Of a stretch of DNA of 64,000 nucleotides, positions 51,271 through 60,513 are shown in pieces. A program made the translations under genes and the position numbers. Source of the DNA: an uncultured Corynebacterium sp. (GTDB taxonomy: Bacteria; Actinomycetota; Actinomycetes; Mycobacteriales; Mycobacteriaceae); NCBI RefSeq assembly GCF_947253065.1, contig NZ_CAMXWS010000005.1, positions 1 to 64,000 on the forward strand, read 5' to 3'. Each line of letters starts with the position of its first letter. The stretch's first letter is position 1. The notes under the pieces were generated by a model. The model ran no database searches, had not been told where the DNA came from, and saw nothing but the letters and a program-made list of their open reading frames with translations.

Positions 51271-52380
51271 ATGAGTGATTTTCCGAAGATCCAGTTGCTC
51301 TCGCCTAAGCGCGGGATGCCCCCGAAGCACTTCGCGGACCTGAACAAGCAGGAGCGTATCGACGCATTAGCCGAGCTCGGCCTGCCCAAATTCCGCGCCG
51401 ATCAAATTGCCCGCCACTACTACGGTCGCTTTGAGGCTGATCCGTCGACGATGACGGACCTGCCTGCTGCGCAGCGTGAACTGGTGAAGGACGCGCTCTT
51501 CCCGCGTCTACTCACGCCGGTCCGCAGCGTCGAGACCGACGAGGGCGATACCACCAAGACCCTGTGGCGCCTGCACGACGGCATTCTGCTCGAGTCTGTG
51601 CTGATGCGTTACCCGGGTCGTGCAACGCTGTGTATTTCTTCGCAGGCTGGCTGCGGCATGGCGTGCCCGTTCTGCGCGACCGGCCAGGGCGGTCTGGACC
51701 GCAACCTGTCTACGGCGGAGATCGTCGACCAGGTGCGTGCGGCTGCCGCGATGATGGAGGCTGAGGGTGGTCGCCTCACCAATGTCGTGTTCATGGGCAT
51801 GGGTGAGCCGCTGGCTAATTACAACCGCGTGGTGTCGGCGGTGCGTCAGATTGTGTCGCCGTCGCCGGACGGCTTCGGAATTTCGCAGCGCAACGTGACG
51901 GTGTCCACGGTTGGCTTGGCGCCAGCGATCCGCAAGCTTGCCGACGAAGGCCTGAACGTCACCCTCGCTGTCTCCCTCCACACCCCTGACGACGAGCTGC
52001 GAGACACCCTCGTGCCGATGAATAACCGCTTCAGCGTCGAGGACGTGTTGACCGCTGCGCGTTATTACGCAGACCAGACTGGTCGCCGTGTGTCGATCGA
52101 GTACGCCTTGATCCGCGACATCAACGACCACGATTTCCGTGCGGACATGCTGGGGCGCAAGCTTCACGACGCATTGGGGCCACTGGTTCACGTCAACCTC
52201 ATCCCGTTGAACCCGACACCGGGATCGAAATGGGATGCATCGCCACGTGAGCGTCAGGACGAGTTCGTTCGTCGAGTTATTGCTCAGGGCGTGACATGCA
52301 CCGTGCGCGATACGAAGGGCCAAGAGATCGCTGCCGCGTGTGGCCAGCTCGCCGCAGACGAGAAGCAAACAGGCGCCTAA
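51271..52380 (+). CDS. rlmN: Dual-specificity RNA methyltransferase RlmN
   Basis: RlmN methylates C2 of A2503 in 23S rRNA and A37 in some tRNAs through a radical SAM mechanism. The 369-residue protein has an N-terminal recognition domain (FRADQIARHYY), the radical SAM cluster CGMACPFC, GMGEPLANYNRV, and the second catalytic Cys in the C-terminal AACGQLA. The ATG at 51271 is chosen over a start at 51244, which would add nine residues without matching sequence. A terminator follows. Confidence 0.95.
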   Translation: MSDFPKIQLLSPKRGMPPKHFADLNKQERIDALAELGLPKFRADQIARHYYGRFEADPSTMTDLPAAQRELVKDALFPRLLTPVRSVETDEGDTTKTLWRLHDGILLESVLMRYPGRATLCISSQAGCGMACPFCATGQGGLDRNLSTAEIVDQVRAAAAMMEAEGGRLTNVVFMGMGEPLANYNRVVSAVRQIVSPSPDGFGISQRNVTVSTVGLAPAIRKLADEGLNVTLAVSLHTPDDELRDTLVPMNNRFSVEDVLTAARYYADQTGRRVSIEYALIRDINDHDFRADMLGRKLHDALGPLVHVNLIPLNPTPGSKWDASPRERQDEFVRRVIAQGVTCTVRDTKGQEIAAACGQLAADEKQTGA

Positions 52381-52386
52381 GACAAC

Positions 52387-52436
52387 AAAAACGCTCCGGG
52401 GAGCAGTTCATTCACAACTCCCTGGAGCGTTTTTCT
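52387..52436 (+). terminator. Bidirectional intrinsic terminator between rlmN and the DUF2631 gene
   Basis: AAAAACGCTCC-GGGAG and CTCCC-GGAGCGTTTTT form a long stem with A and T runs on both sides, so it can end the rlmN unit and the converging minus-strand DUF2631 gene. Confidence 0.9.
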
Positions 52437-52445
52437 TATGTCTTT

Positions 52446-52847
52446 TTAGCGACCCTGCGATGCCGGATCAATGTTGAGCGCACGCAGCTGGCTCTCGGAC
52501 AGTTCAGCGTAGCGACCGGTCATCGACTGCTGCTCGTAGGTCCAATTCGGCTCGACATGGCCCTCCGGCTTGTTGTGCGCGGTAAGCGTGCGCACCTGGG
52601 AGAGTTCCGGACGCAGCGCGAAGAGGATCAAGCCGATAGCGATCAGTGCGGCGGTGGCGACTAGCCAGATGGTCTCAACATGGCCGCGGTGGTTACCGAA
52701 GTTCATGCCAAGCAGGAACACCACGGAGATCCAGCCAGCGATCTGGATGGTCTTCGGGGTAAATTCGCTCCAGCCAAGCTTTGCCGACGGGACATCAGCT
52801 TCGGAAACACCGTTGTACACCTGGGGTGCATCGTCCTTAGCGCTCAC
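52446..52847 (-). CDS. DUF2631 membrane protein
   Basis: A 133-residue protein with two hydrophobic segments (about residues 38-58 and 66-88) and a C-terminal tail PNWTYEQQSMTGRYAELSE, matching the actinobacterial DUF2631 family (Rv2876-like). The function is unknown. The GTG at 52847 has AAGGAG 7 nt upstream, and a consensus TATAAT lies about 34 nt upstream of it. It is divergent from dxr, as in mycobacteria. Confidence 0.8.
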   Translation of the reverse strand: MSAKDDAPQVYNGVSEADVPSAKLGWSEFTPKTIQIAGWISVVFLLGMNFGNHRGHVETIWLVATAALIAIGLILFALRPELSQVRTLTAHNKPEGHVEPNWTYEQQSMTGRYAELSESQLRALNIDPASQGR

Positions 52848-52880
52848 AGCACACTCCTTGCGTGGAATCAGTTCTTGTTC

Positions 52881-52886
52881 ATTATA
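52881..52886 (-). promoter_or_regulatory. Consensus -10 TATAAT of the DUF2631 gene
   Basis: The minus strand reads TATAAT at 52886-52881, about 33 nt before the GTG at 52847, leaving a ~27-nt leader with AAGGAG. Confidence 0.6.
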
Positions 52887-52996
52887 TTGGCACACCGCCT
52901 TTACTGCTTGCGATTCATCCCCCCGAAAGTCGATGGGGTGCCAACGTTTGTTTGACCCCGACAGGAATTACAGGGCCTCTGTGTGAGAATGGAACG

Positions 52997-54148
52997 GTGC
53001 GAAAAGTTCTCATTCTCGGTTCGACGGGCTCGATCGGTACGCAAGCATTAGAAGTGATCGCTGCTGCGCCAGAGCAGTTCAAAGTTGTTGGTATAGCTGC
53101 TGGCGGGTCTGATCCGCAAGCCACTATTGAGCAGGCGAGGGCTTTGGGGCTGAGGGGGGATCAGGTGGGCGTCGCAAAGCGTGCGTCTGCTGATGTCGTC
53201 GCGGAAGCTCTCGGCGAGCCTGTGCGGACCGGCGAGCATGCGGCGGAGGAGCTGGTGCGTGAGACGGACGCTGATGTCGTGCTCAACGCGCTCGTGGGCT
53301 CGTTGGGGCTGGCATCGACACTGGCGACGCTGGACAAGGGCGCGGTGCTCGCGCTGGCCAACAAGGAGTCGTTGGTTGCCGGCGGCGATCTAGTCACGGC
53401 AACCGGTGGCGAGATCGTCCCCGTTGATTCGGAGCATTCTGCGATGGCCCAATGCCTGCGCGCGGGCCGCGTAGACGAGGTGGACCGTTACGTGCTGACC
53501 GCTTCCGGCGGGCCGTTCCGCGGCTGGACGCGCGAACAAATGTGGGACGTCACGCCCGAGCAGGCCGCCGCGCACCCGACGTGGTCGATGGGGCAGATGA
53601 ACACGCTGAACTCCGCGACGATGGTCAACAAAGGCCTCGAACTGATCGAGGCGACCCTGCTGTTTGGCATCTCCCCGGACATTATTGATGTGGTGGTGCA
53701 TCCGCAGTCAATCGTGCACTCGATGATCACCTTCGTTGATGGTGCGACGATCGCGCAGGCGTCGCCGCCGTCGATGAAGATGCCGATCGCGCACGCGCTT
53801 GCGTGGCCAGGTCGCGTGGCTGGCGCGCAGCCGGCGCTCGACTTCCGGGAGGCGTCCGATTGGCGCTTCGAGCCGCTCGACGAGGAGGCGTTCCCCGCTG
53901 TGCGCCTCGCGCGTGAAGTTGCGGCGGCGCGTGGCACGTACCCGGCTGTGTACAACGCGGCCAACGAGGAGGCGGCTGCGGCGTTCCTCGCGGGTCGGAT
54001 CCGCTTCCCTCAGATCGTGGACATCGTGGCGGAGGTGCTCGATTCAGCGTCGGATTTCGCGGTGGTACCGTCATCGTTCGACGAAATCGTCGAGGTGGAA
54101 ACGCAGGCGCGGCGTCGCGCCAATTCGCTTATCGACGCCACCTCCTAA
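52997..54148 (+). CDS. dxr: 1-deoxy-D-xylulose 5-phosphate reductoisomerase
   Basis: DXR makes 2-C-methyl-D-erythritol 4-phosphate in the MEP isoprenoid pathway. The 383-residue protein has the NADPH-binding LGSTGSIGTQALEVI, NALVGSLGL, LANKESLVAGGD, the metal/substrate-binding PVDSEHSAMAQCL, and the downstream SGGPFRGW and TWSMG. The GTG at 52997 aligns with the family start; GAGAAT 6 nt upstream may give a leaderless transcript. One 11-mer copy lies at 54127 near its stop. It is followed by rip1 and ispG, a usual actinobacterial cluster. Confidence 0.95.
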   Translation: MRKVLILGSTGSIGTQALEVIAAAPEQFKVVGIAAGGSDPQATIEQARALGLRGDQVGVAKRASADVVAEALGEPVRTGEHAAEELVRETDADVVLNALVGSLGLASTLATLDKGAVLALANKESLVAGGDLVTATGGEIVPVDSEHSAMAQCLRAGRVDEVDRYVLTASGGPFRGWTREQMWDVTPEQAAAHPTWSMGQMNTLNSATMVNKGLELIEATLLFGISPDIIDVVVHPQSIVHSMITFVDGATIAQASPPSMKMPIAHALAWPGRVAGAQPALDFREASDWRFEPLDEEAFPAVRLAREVAAARGTYPAVYNAANEEAAAAFLAGRIRFPQIVDIVAEVLDSASDFAVVPSSFDEIVEVETQARRRANSLIDATS

Positions 54149-54166
54149 ACCCAGAAAGCCCCCACC

Positions 54167-55378
54167 ATGCCCGCATTTCTTTTCGGCATCGTTCTGTTCG
54201 CCGTGTGTATCGCGGTGTCGATCGCGCTGCATGAGGCTGGCCACATGCTCACCGCGAAGGCTTTTGGCATGCGGGTGCGGCGTTTCTATCTTGGCTTCGG
54301 CCCGACTGTCGCGTCGGTTAAGAAGGGCGAGACTGAATACGGTATTGCTGCGCTTCCCTTTGGCGGGTTTTGCGATATCGCGGGAATGACCGCGATGGAT
54401 CCGCTGACCCCGGAAGAAGAACCTCGGGCGATGTACCGCAAGCCGTGGTGGCAGCGTGTGGCGGTGATGAGCGGTGGCATCGTGATGAACCTGCTACTGG
54501 GGTTCATGGTGATCTACTTGCTGGCGGTGTCATCGGGAATTCCGAACCCGTATGCGGACCGGACACCGACCGTAGGGGAGTTGAGCTGTACCTCTGACCA
54601 AGTCGATGAAACTTCGCTCGCTGAGTGTTCCGGTGATGGCCCCGCTGCAGCTGCTGGCATGCGCCCGGGCGATAAGGTCCTTGCGGTTGATGGCGAAGAA
54701 CTCGAGTCGTTCGTGCAGTTGCGCGATTATGTCTTGGAGCGTCCGGGGCAAACCGTGGTTCTGGGCGTTGAGCGCGACGGTGCTGCTCTCGACGTGCCCG
54801 TGCAGGTCGATGAGGTCACCCGTTTGAACTCTGAAGGGCAGCCGTTTGCAGCAGGTGCGATCGGCATGTCGAGGGCCCCAGTGAAAGACGCGATGCGGCG
54901 CTTTGGCCCCGTTGAAGCAGTCCCGGCTGCAGGCCAGTTGTCGGGGGAGATGCTCAAAGCGAGCGTGCGGGGGTTGATGGAGTTCCCGGGGAAGGTGCCG
55001 GGCGTCGTTAAGTCTATTTTCGGTGCTGAGCGCGATGTGGAAGGCCCGATCAGCGTGATCGGCGCGTCCCGCACGGGCGGCGAATTGGTAGAGCAGAGCC
55101 AGTGGACGATCTTCTTCTCGCTGCTCGCGTCGCTGAATTTCTTCCTGGCGTTGTTCAACCTGGTGCCATTGCCACCGTTGGACGGTGGACATATCGTCGT
55201 GGTCCTGTACGAAGCGATCCGCGACCGCCTGCGTCGACTGCGTGGTCTTCCACCCGGCGGTCCGGTAAATTACGAAAAGCTCATGCCGCTGACCTACACG
55301 ATGGCGGCGCTTCTCCTCGGCGTTGGTGTCCTAGTGATGATCGCCGATGTGACCAACCCCGTCCGCCTCTTCGGGTAA
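54167..55378 (+). CDS. rip1: Site-2 protease (M50) Rip1/RseP homologue
   Basis: A 403-residue intramembrane zinc protease that cleaves anti-sigma factors and other membrane proteins. HEAGH lies in the first helix (SIALHEAGHMLTAKAF near residue 20), GGFCDIAG follows, a PDZ domain spans about 145-225, and the second zinc motif NLVPLPPLDGGH is near residue 330. Four or so transmembrane helices are present. In mycobacteria the orthologue Rip1 controls envelope lipid and stress regulons; the dxr-rip1-ispG order is conserved. ATG at 54167, 18 bp after dxr. Confidence 0.93.
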   Translation: MPAFLFGIVLFAVCIAVSIALHEAGHMLTAKAFGMRVRRFYLGFGPTVASVKKGETEYGIAALPFGGFCDIAGMTAMDPLTPEEEPRAMYRKPWWQRVAVMSGGIVMNLLLGFMVIYLLAVSSGIPNPYADRTPTVGELSCTSDQVDETSLAECSGDGPAAAAGMRPGDKVLAVDGEELESFVQLRDYVLERPGQTVVLGVERDGAALDVPVQVDEVTRLNSEGQPFAAGAIGMSRAPVKDAMRRFGPVEAVPAAGQLSGEMLKASVRGLMEFPGKVPGVVKSIFGAERDVEGPISVIGASRTGGELVEQSQWTIFFSLLASLNFFLALFNLVPLPPLDGGHIVVVLYEAIRDRLRRLRGLPPGGPVNYEKLMPLTYTMAALLLGVGVLVMIADVTNPVRLFG

Positions 55379-55396
55379 CTCAAGCGTCGGCGGTGT

Positions 55397-55409
55397 TAAT
55401 CTGGTGGCT
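55397..55409 (+). promoter_or_regulatory. Leaderless promoter of ispG (-10 TAATCT)
   Basis: TAATCT at 55397-55402 is 7 nt before the ATG at 55410; the same hexamer and spacing precede trpC. Confidence 0.55.
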
Positions 55410-56573
55410 ATGAATCAACCTATCGGTTTGGGCATTCCGGAAGGGCCACCGCCGACGCTCGCGTCGCGTCGCAAGACCCGTCAGCTTTTCGTCGGTGATG
55501 TGGGGGTGGGGTCTGATCACCCGATTTCCGTGCAGTCGATGACGACGACGAAGACGCACGACATCAACTCGACCTTGCAGCAGATCGCGCAGCTGACGGC
55601 GACGGGCTGCGACATCGTGCGTGTTGCGTGCCCGAAGACGGTGGATGCGGAGGCGCTGCCGGCTATTGCGCAAAAGTCGCCAATCCCGGTGATTGCGGAT
55701 ATTCACTTCCAGCCGAAGTACATCTTCGCGGCTATCGACGCGGGCTGTGCCGCCGTGCGCGTCAACCCCGGCAACATCAAGGAATTCGACGGCCGTGTCA
55801 AGGAGGTCGCGAAGGCTGCGGGCGATGCGGGCATCCCGATCCGTATCGGTGTCAACGGTGGCTCGCTGGATAAGCGCCTGCTGGAAAAGTACGGCAAGGC
55901 GACCCCGGAGGCGCTCGTTGAGTCTGCGATCTGGGAGGCTGGCCTGTTCGAGGAGCACGGCTTCGGCGATATTGCGATCTCTGTGAAGCACTCGGACCCG
56001 GTCCTGATGGTTGAGGCGTATCGCCAGCTCGCGGAGAAGACGGATTACCCGCTGCACCTTGGTGTGACGGAGGCGGGCCCGAAGTTCATGGGCACGATCA
56101 AGTCTTCGGTCGCGTTCGGTGCTCTGCTTTCCCAGGGGATCGGCGACACCATCCGTGTTTCCCTGTCCGCTGATCCGGTGGAGGAGATCAAGGTCGGCGA
56201 CCAGATTCTGCAGTCGATGAATCTGCGTCCGCGCAAGCTTGAGATCGTCTCGTGCCCGTCGTGTGGTCGCGCGCAGGTGGATGTGTACAAGCTGGCCGAG
56301 GAGGTCACCGCTGGCCTTGAGGGTATGGAGTACCCGCTGCGCGTCGCAGTGATGGGGTGCGTGGTCAATGGTCCGGGTGAGGCTCGTGACGCGGATCTTG
56401 GTGTCGCGTCGGGCAATGGTAAGGGCCAGATCTTCGTCAAGGGTGAGGTTGTGGAGACTGTGCCGGAGTCGAAGATTGTGGAGACGTTGATCGCTCACGC
56501 TGAGCGCATCGCGGAAGAAGAGGGTCTCGAGGGAATCGAGGGTGCTCGCGCGGAGGTCAAGGTTACAAAGTAG
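55410..56573 (+). CDS. ispG: HMBPP synthase IspG (GcpE)
   Basis: IspG converts MEcPP to HMBPP with a 4Fe-4S cluster, the penultimate MEP step. The 387-residue protein has the barrel domain with VQSMTTTKTHD, ADIHFQPKYI and VNPGNI, and the C-terminal cluster domain with CPSCGRAQVD and CVVNGPGEARDADLGVA. The ATG at 55410 is chosen over a GTG at 55404 because of the leaderless -10. The same pathway as dxr two genes upstream. Confidence 0.96.
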   Translation: MNQPIGLGIPEGPPPTLASRRKTRQLFVGDVGVGSDHPISVQSMTTTKTHDINSTLQQIAQLTATGCDIVRVACPKTVDAEALPAIAQKSPIPVIADIHFQPKYIFAAIDAGCAAVRVNPGNIKEFDGRVKEVAKAAGDAGIPIRIGVNGGSLDKRLLEKYGKATPEALVESAIWEAGLFEEHGFGDIAISVKHSDPVLMVEAYRQLAEKTDYPLHLGVTEAGPKFMGTIKSSVAFGALLSQGIGDTIRVSLSADPVEEIKVGDQILQSMNLRPRKLEIVSCPSCGRAQVDVYKLAEEVTAGLEGMEYPLRVAVMGCVVNGPGEARDADLGVASGNGKGQIFVKGEVVETVPESKIVETLIAHAERIAEEEGLEGIEGARAEVKVTK

Positions 56574-56622
56574 AATTTTTGGGTTCTGCGAGTGGCAGCG
56601 TCGGTAAGCGATCCGGCGCTGC

Positions 56623-56635
56623 TATTTTTACGCCC
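56623..56635 (+). promoter_or_regulatory. Leaderless promoter of the PBP lipoprotein gene (-10 TATTTT)
   Basis: TATTTT at 56623-56628 is 7 nt before the ATG at 56636. No ribosome binding site is present. Confidence 0.55.
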
Positions 56636-58465
56636 ATGACATCACGGCTTTCGGCGTTTCTTGCGGTCCTTGCAATTGCGTTTGGGGCTGTTGCGTGCAC
56701 GCCGAAGCCAAACCCCGCGGAGCCTGTCGCGGAGGAGTTCTTGGAGGCGCTGCAAGCTTTCAATTACGAAGCGATGGCAGCGCTTGTCGACGACCCCGCC
56801 AAAGCCTCCGACTCCCTTTCCCAGTCCGTTGGTGGTTTGCAGGCAGAGAGTGTGGCGGCGACGCTGAATAACGTCGACCAGCAGGAAAACCTGGCTACTG
56901 CGCACTACACGTTGGATTGGGTGCTGCCGCGGGACCGTCACGTGAAATATGACGCGTCGATGACGCTGACACAGCAAAACGACGACTGGACCGTGCGTTG
57001 GCAGCCGTCGATCCTGCACCCGCGCCTCGGCGCGAACCAGCACCTGGAGCTGCGGACGGTGCCAGCTGAGCAGGCGAGCGTTGTGTCCTCTGACGGTGTG
57101 GCGTTGCTCAGCCCGGGCGTGGCGTACCGCTTGCTGGTGGACACGAATGTGATGGGTGATACGGCGAATACTGCGGCGGCGATCTCGAATGCGCTTGCTG
57201 CAGCACACGAGAAAGACCCCGCGGTGCCCACGCGTGATGCTGGTGCCCTTGAAAAGGAGCTCTCGGATGCTTCCGGTGTCTACTCCGTGGCGATGGTTCC
57301 GTTGACGTCGCGTGAGGCTGTCGAAGGTGTGGTCGGCGGACTCGAGGGCGTGCGTTTGAATGAGGAAGCGTCCATGGTGGCCAACGATGCGACGTTCGCT
57401 CCTGACATCATGGCGCGCATCGGCGAGGAAGTCCGCACGGATTTAGAGGGGGATGCTGGCTGGAAGGTCGCGATTGTCAACGAGAACAAAAATGAGCTCG
57501 AGGACATTGAGCGTCACGACGCAGCACCGTCCCCGTCGATCACCATCAGCCTGTCCCACAAGGTCCAGACCGCCGCTGAAAAAGCGCTGGAGCCGATCAA
57601 TGGGCAGAAGGGGATGATCGTGGCGATCAGGCCGTCAACAGGCGAAATCTTGGCTGTTGCGCAGACCAAAGCCGCCGATGAAGACGGCAACACCGCGATG
57701 ATGGGACAGTACCCGCCCGGCTCGACGTTCAAGATTCTCACGTCCTACGCCGGACTTGAACGCCAGGAATTGACGCCAGACTCGATCGTTCCGTGCCCGG
57801 GCACCATGAATATCTACGGGCGCACCGTGACCAACTACGCCGGCTTCGGTATGGGAAATGTGCCGTTGGAAACCGCCTTCGCACGGTCCTGCAACACCAC
57901 GTTTGCGGATATCTCGACGAAGTTGGCGCCGGGGGAGCTCAAGGACGTCGGAAAGCAATTTGGCTTGGGCGTTGACTACCAAATCGCTGGCCTTGAATCC
58001 TTGACTGGCTCCATCCCCGAAGGCGAGGAACCGCTCGACCGCACTGAAGCTGGCTACGGCCAGGGCCTCGACTTGGCCAGCCCGTTCGGCATGGCACTTG
58101 TTTCCGCAACCGCAGCGCACGGTTCCACCCCGATGCCGTACCTGATTTCCGGTCGTGACACGAAGCCCAGCGAGGACGTGCCCAAGCCTGACCCGCGCGC
58201 GATCGGCGAGCTGCAACGCATGATGCAAGCCGTGACAAATCCCGGTGGTACAGCAGCGGGCATGAGCGCCGGCGGCGACATTCGCGGCAAGACCGGCGAG
58301 GCTGAGATCAACGGTGGCTCGCACTCATGGTTCACCGGCTACCGCGATGATGACATTGCCTTTGCCACCCTCATCGTCCTCGGCGGTGGGTCTGAAGCTG
58401 CTGTCGCCGTCACCGATGCCATGCTGCGCAATATCGACGAAGCCGAAAGCCCCCGAGCCGAATAA
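56636..58465 (+). CDS. Penicillin-binding lipoprotein (Rv2864c-like, class B PBP without TM helix)
   Basis: A 609-residue lipoprotein with an N-terminal signal peptide and lipobox AVAC (Cys21), to be modified by Lgt. Next comes a MecA-N/NTF2-like domain (about 30-145), a dimerisation-like region, and a transpeptidase domain. In the latter the catalytic Ser is in PPGSTFKI, the second motif in ARSCNTTF and the third in RGKTGEAEINGGSHSWF. It cross-links peptidoglycan. The actinobacterial orthologue is associated with beta-lactam tolerance. Leaderless ATG at 56636. It is followed by map. Confidence 0.93.
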   Translation: MTSRLSAFLAVLAIAFGAVACTPKPNPAEPVAEEFLEALQAFNYEAMAALVDDPAKASDSLSQSVGGLQAESVAATLNNVDQQENLATAHYTLDWVLPRDRHVKYDASMTLTQQNDDWTVRWQPSILHPRLGANQHLELRTVPAEQASVVSSDGVALLSPGVAYRLLVDTNVMGDTANTAAAISNALAAAHEKDPAVPTRDAGALEKELSDASGVYSVAMVPLTSREAVEGVVGGLEGVRLNEEASMVANDATFAPDIMARIGEEVRTDLEGDAGWKVAIVNENKNELEDIERHDAAPSPSITISLSHKVQTAAEKALEPINGQKGMIVAIRPSTGEILAVAQTKAADEDGNTAMMGQYPPGSTFKILTSYAGLERQELTPDSIVPCPGTMNIYGRTVTNYAGFGMGNVPLETAFARSCNTTFADISTKLAPGELKDVGKQFGLGVDYQIAGLESLTGSIPEGEEPLDRTEAGYGQGLDLASPFGMALVSATAAHGSTPMPYLISGRDTKPSEDVPKPDPRAIGELQRMMQAVTNPGGTAAGMSAGGDIRGKTGEAEINGGSHSWFTGYRDDDIAFATLIVLGGGSEAAVAVTDAMLRNIDEAESPRAE

Positions 58466-58485
58466 TTCCCGCAGCGGCAGGGGAC

Positions 58486-58498
58486 TAGCATGGGGCCC
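58486..58498 (+). promoter_or_regulatory. Leaderless promoter of map (-10 TAGCAT)
   Basis: TAGCAT at 58486-58491 is 7 nt before the ATG at 58499. The box overlaps the alternative ATG at 58490, so that codon is probably not used. Confidence 0.55.
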
Positions 58499-59371
58499 AT
58501 GAATACACGCGGAAAACTCACCCCAGGAAAGCCCACGCCGATCCGAACCGTGCCCGAGTCGATCGAGCGCCCCGAGTACGCGTGGAAGGACGACGTCCAG
58601 GAAAATATTGGCGAGCCGTTCATCCAGACGGAAGAGACCATTGAGAAGATGCGCGAGGCCTCCCGCATTGCCGCAAACGCGCTGGAGGCTGCCGGTGCTG
58701 CCGTCGCGCCTGGTGTGACCACCGACGAAATCGACCGCATCGCGCATGAGTACATGCTTGACCACGGTGCATACCCATCGACGCTTGGCTACCGCGGCTT
58801 TGAGAAGTCCTGCTGCACCTCGCTCAATGAGATTGTCTGCCACGGCATCCCGGATACCACCGTCATCCAAGAAGGCGATATCTGCAATATCGACGTCACC
58901 GCCTACAAGAACGGCGTCCACGGCGATACCAATGCCACCTTCCTGGCCGGCGAGGTGTCTGAGGAGCACCGCCTGCTCGTCGAGCGCACCAAGGAAGCCA
59001 CCATGCGTGGCATCCGCGCTGCCAAGCCTGGCCGTCAGATCAACGTGATCGGTCGCGTCATTGAGTCCTACGCCAAGCGGTTTGGCTACAACGTGGTCAC
59101 CGACTTCACCGGCCATGGTGTCGGCCCGACATTCCACAACGGGCTCGTTGTGCTGCACTACGATTCCGATGCGTACACCGACATCCTCGAGCCCGGCATG
59201 ACGCTCACCGTTGAGCCCATGATCAACCTCGGTGGGCTGGAATACGACATCTGGGATGACGGCTGGACCGTCCAGAACCGCGACGGCGAATACACCGCAC
59301 AGTTCGAGCACACCATTCTCATCACCGAGGACGGTAACGAGATCCTCACGATCCCAGACTCCGAGCGCTAA
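58499..59371 (+). CDS. map: Type I methionine aminopeptidase
   Basis: Map removes the N-terminal Met from nascent proteins. The 290-residue protein has a ~40-residue N-terminal extension of SH3-motif-like sequence (GKLTPGKPTPIRTVP) as in mycobacterial MapB. The pita-bread core has the metal ligands in NIDVTAYKNGVHGDTNATF (two Asp), GHGVGPTFH (His), EPMINLGG (Glu) and QFEHTILIT (Glu). The 3' end overlaps the convergent HNH gene by 4 bp. Confidence 0.96.
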   Translation: MNTRGKLTPGKPTPIRTVPESIERPEYAWKDDVQENIGEPFIQTEETIEKMREASRIAANALEAAGAAVAPGVTTDEIDRIAHEYMLDHGAYPSTLGYRGFEKSCCTSLNEIVCHGIPDTTVIQEGDICNIDVTAYKNGVHGDTNATFLAGEVSEEHRLLVERTKEATMRGIRAAKPGRQINVIGRVIESYAKRFGYNVVTDFTGHGVGPTFHNGLVVLHYDSDAYTDILEPGMTLTVEPMINLGGLEYDIWDDGWTVQNRDGEYTAQFEHTILITEDGNEILTIPDSER

Positions 59372-60513
59372 TCCCCGAAAAGCAGGGACATCGCGCCGAA
59401 CGGGTGAACCTTATTGGTCACCGGGTACCCGCGCGGGGATCTCCAGACAGGTCTGCCCCTGATTTTGACGATTCTGCCCCGGTTCCTCCGCCGTGGATCG
59501 TCATCGTTGGTGTGGTTGTGATATCTGCACAGCGGCGCCAGGTTCGACATATTCGTCTGACCGCCACGTGACCACGGGTTGATGTGGTGGACTTCGCAGT
59601 TATCGGAGGCGTGGCGGCAGTCGGGGACGGGGCACGTCGATAAGCTTGCTCGGGCGAGGTCGCGCTGCTTCCTGTTAGCGAAACGACTCGTGCGGTACAG
59701 GTTCACGGCGCCCTCCTGCGGGTGGAACAATGCCACCTCGAGGTCGTTGCCGTGATGTTTAGCTAGGTAGTCCGCGCCCGTGATCGTCGTGCCGTCAGTC
59801 AGGCCGAGGATCGTTTCGTCGCCATCGCCGCGCACGATATTGATGTGTTCCGGTAATGGAACCAGCACGAGCGGGCGTGGCATCGCTGGTGCGGCCGGCG
59901 CTTTCGCATCCGTGGACCGCAATCCGAGCATGCTCATCAGCGTTTCCAGCATTTGCGGGCCCGCTGGCGCGTCGGACGAGACCTGTTGACGCAGCGCGAA
60001 TTCCAACGCCGCCATATCCGCCTCTGTGCCCGTCGCGGTAAGTCGCCGCATGCCGTCGCGGGATTTGCCGAACGCAACCGTCGCCTTCGGCTTCGGCGGC
60101 TTCTGCGCGGGAACGATCTCTGTGGCTTTGCGCTTGAGCGTCTCGCAACGCCCACCAACTCCGAGAAGCTTCAGCCGCAGCTGCCATTTCTCGCGTTCGT
60201 CGACGATGTGCTTGATGCGTGATTCGATGATCCAGAGTTTGTCCGTGGTGAAGCCTGCCTTACGCGCCGCTTCCGCCGCATATTTTTGTTGCCTGCTCCA
60301 CTTGGTGGGGGCGAGGTAGATCTTGTGGATGGTTTCCCACCGCTTCACCGTCGGGCGGTCCAGACCCGCGTCGAATGCTTCCTGGGCGTCGAAGTGCTCC
60401 AGGAAGTCGAGCGGGGCCTTGAGCGCCCCGAGCATCGCGGTGAATTGGTTCATGTTTTCAATCTTGACATCACCACAAGCCTGTGAAAAGGCCTTGTCCA
60501 CTGAAGTAGACAT
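59368..60513 (-). CDS. HNH endonuclease-domain protein with DUF222-like region
   Basis: A 381-residue protein of the kind found in many copies in actinobacterial genomes. The first ~260 residues resemble DUF222; the C-terminal HNH domain has CPVPDCRHASDNCEVHHINPWSRGG, then LAPLCRYHN, with the metal-binding Cys pairs and the catalytic His-His. Function is unknown. The ATG at 60513 is preferred since TAGGGT lies 7 nt upstream (leaderless), directly after a terminator. It carries a CGTCGATAAGC copy at 59635. No mobile-element ends are seen around it. Confidence 0.8.
   Translation of the reverse strand: MSTSVDKAFSQACGDVKIENMNQFTAMLGALKAPLDFLEHFDAQEAFDAGLDRPTVKRWETIHKIYLAPTKWSRQQKYAAEAARKAGFTTDKLWIIESRIKHIVDEREKWQLRLKLLGVGGRCETLKRKATEIVPAQKPPKPKATVAFGKSRDGMRRLTATGTEADMAALEFALRQQVSSDAPAGPQMLETLMSMLGLRSTDAKAPAAPAMPRPLVLVPLPEHINIVRGDGDETILGLTDGTTITGADYLAKHHGNDLEVALFHPQEGAVNLYRTSRFANRKQRDLARASLSTCPVPDCRHASDNCEVHHINPWSRGGQTNMSNLAPLCRYHNHTNDDDPRRRNRGRIVKIRGRPVWRSPRGYPVTNKVHPFGAMSLLFGD

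Noticed and set aside
59368..60513. Mobile element or intein from the HNH gene
   Set aside because: No inverted repeats, target duplications or transposase are present; DUF222/HNH genes are common stand-alone genes in this group.
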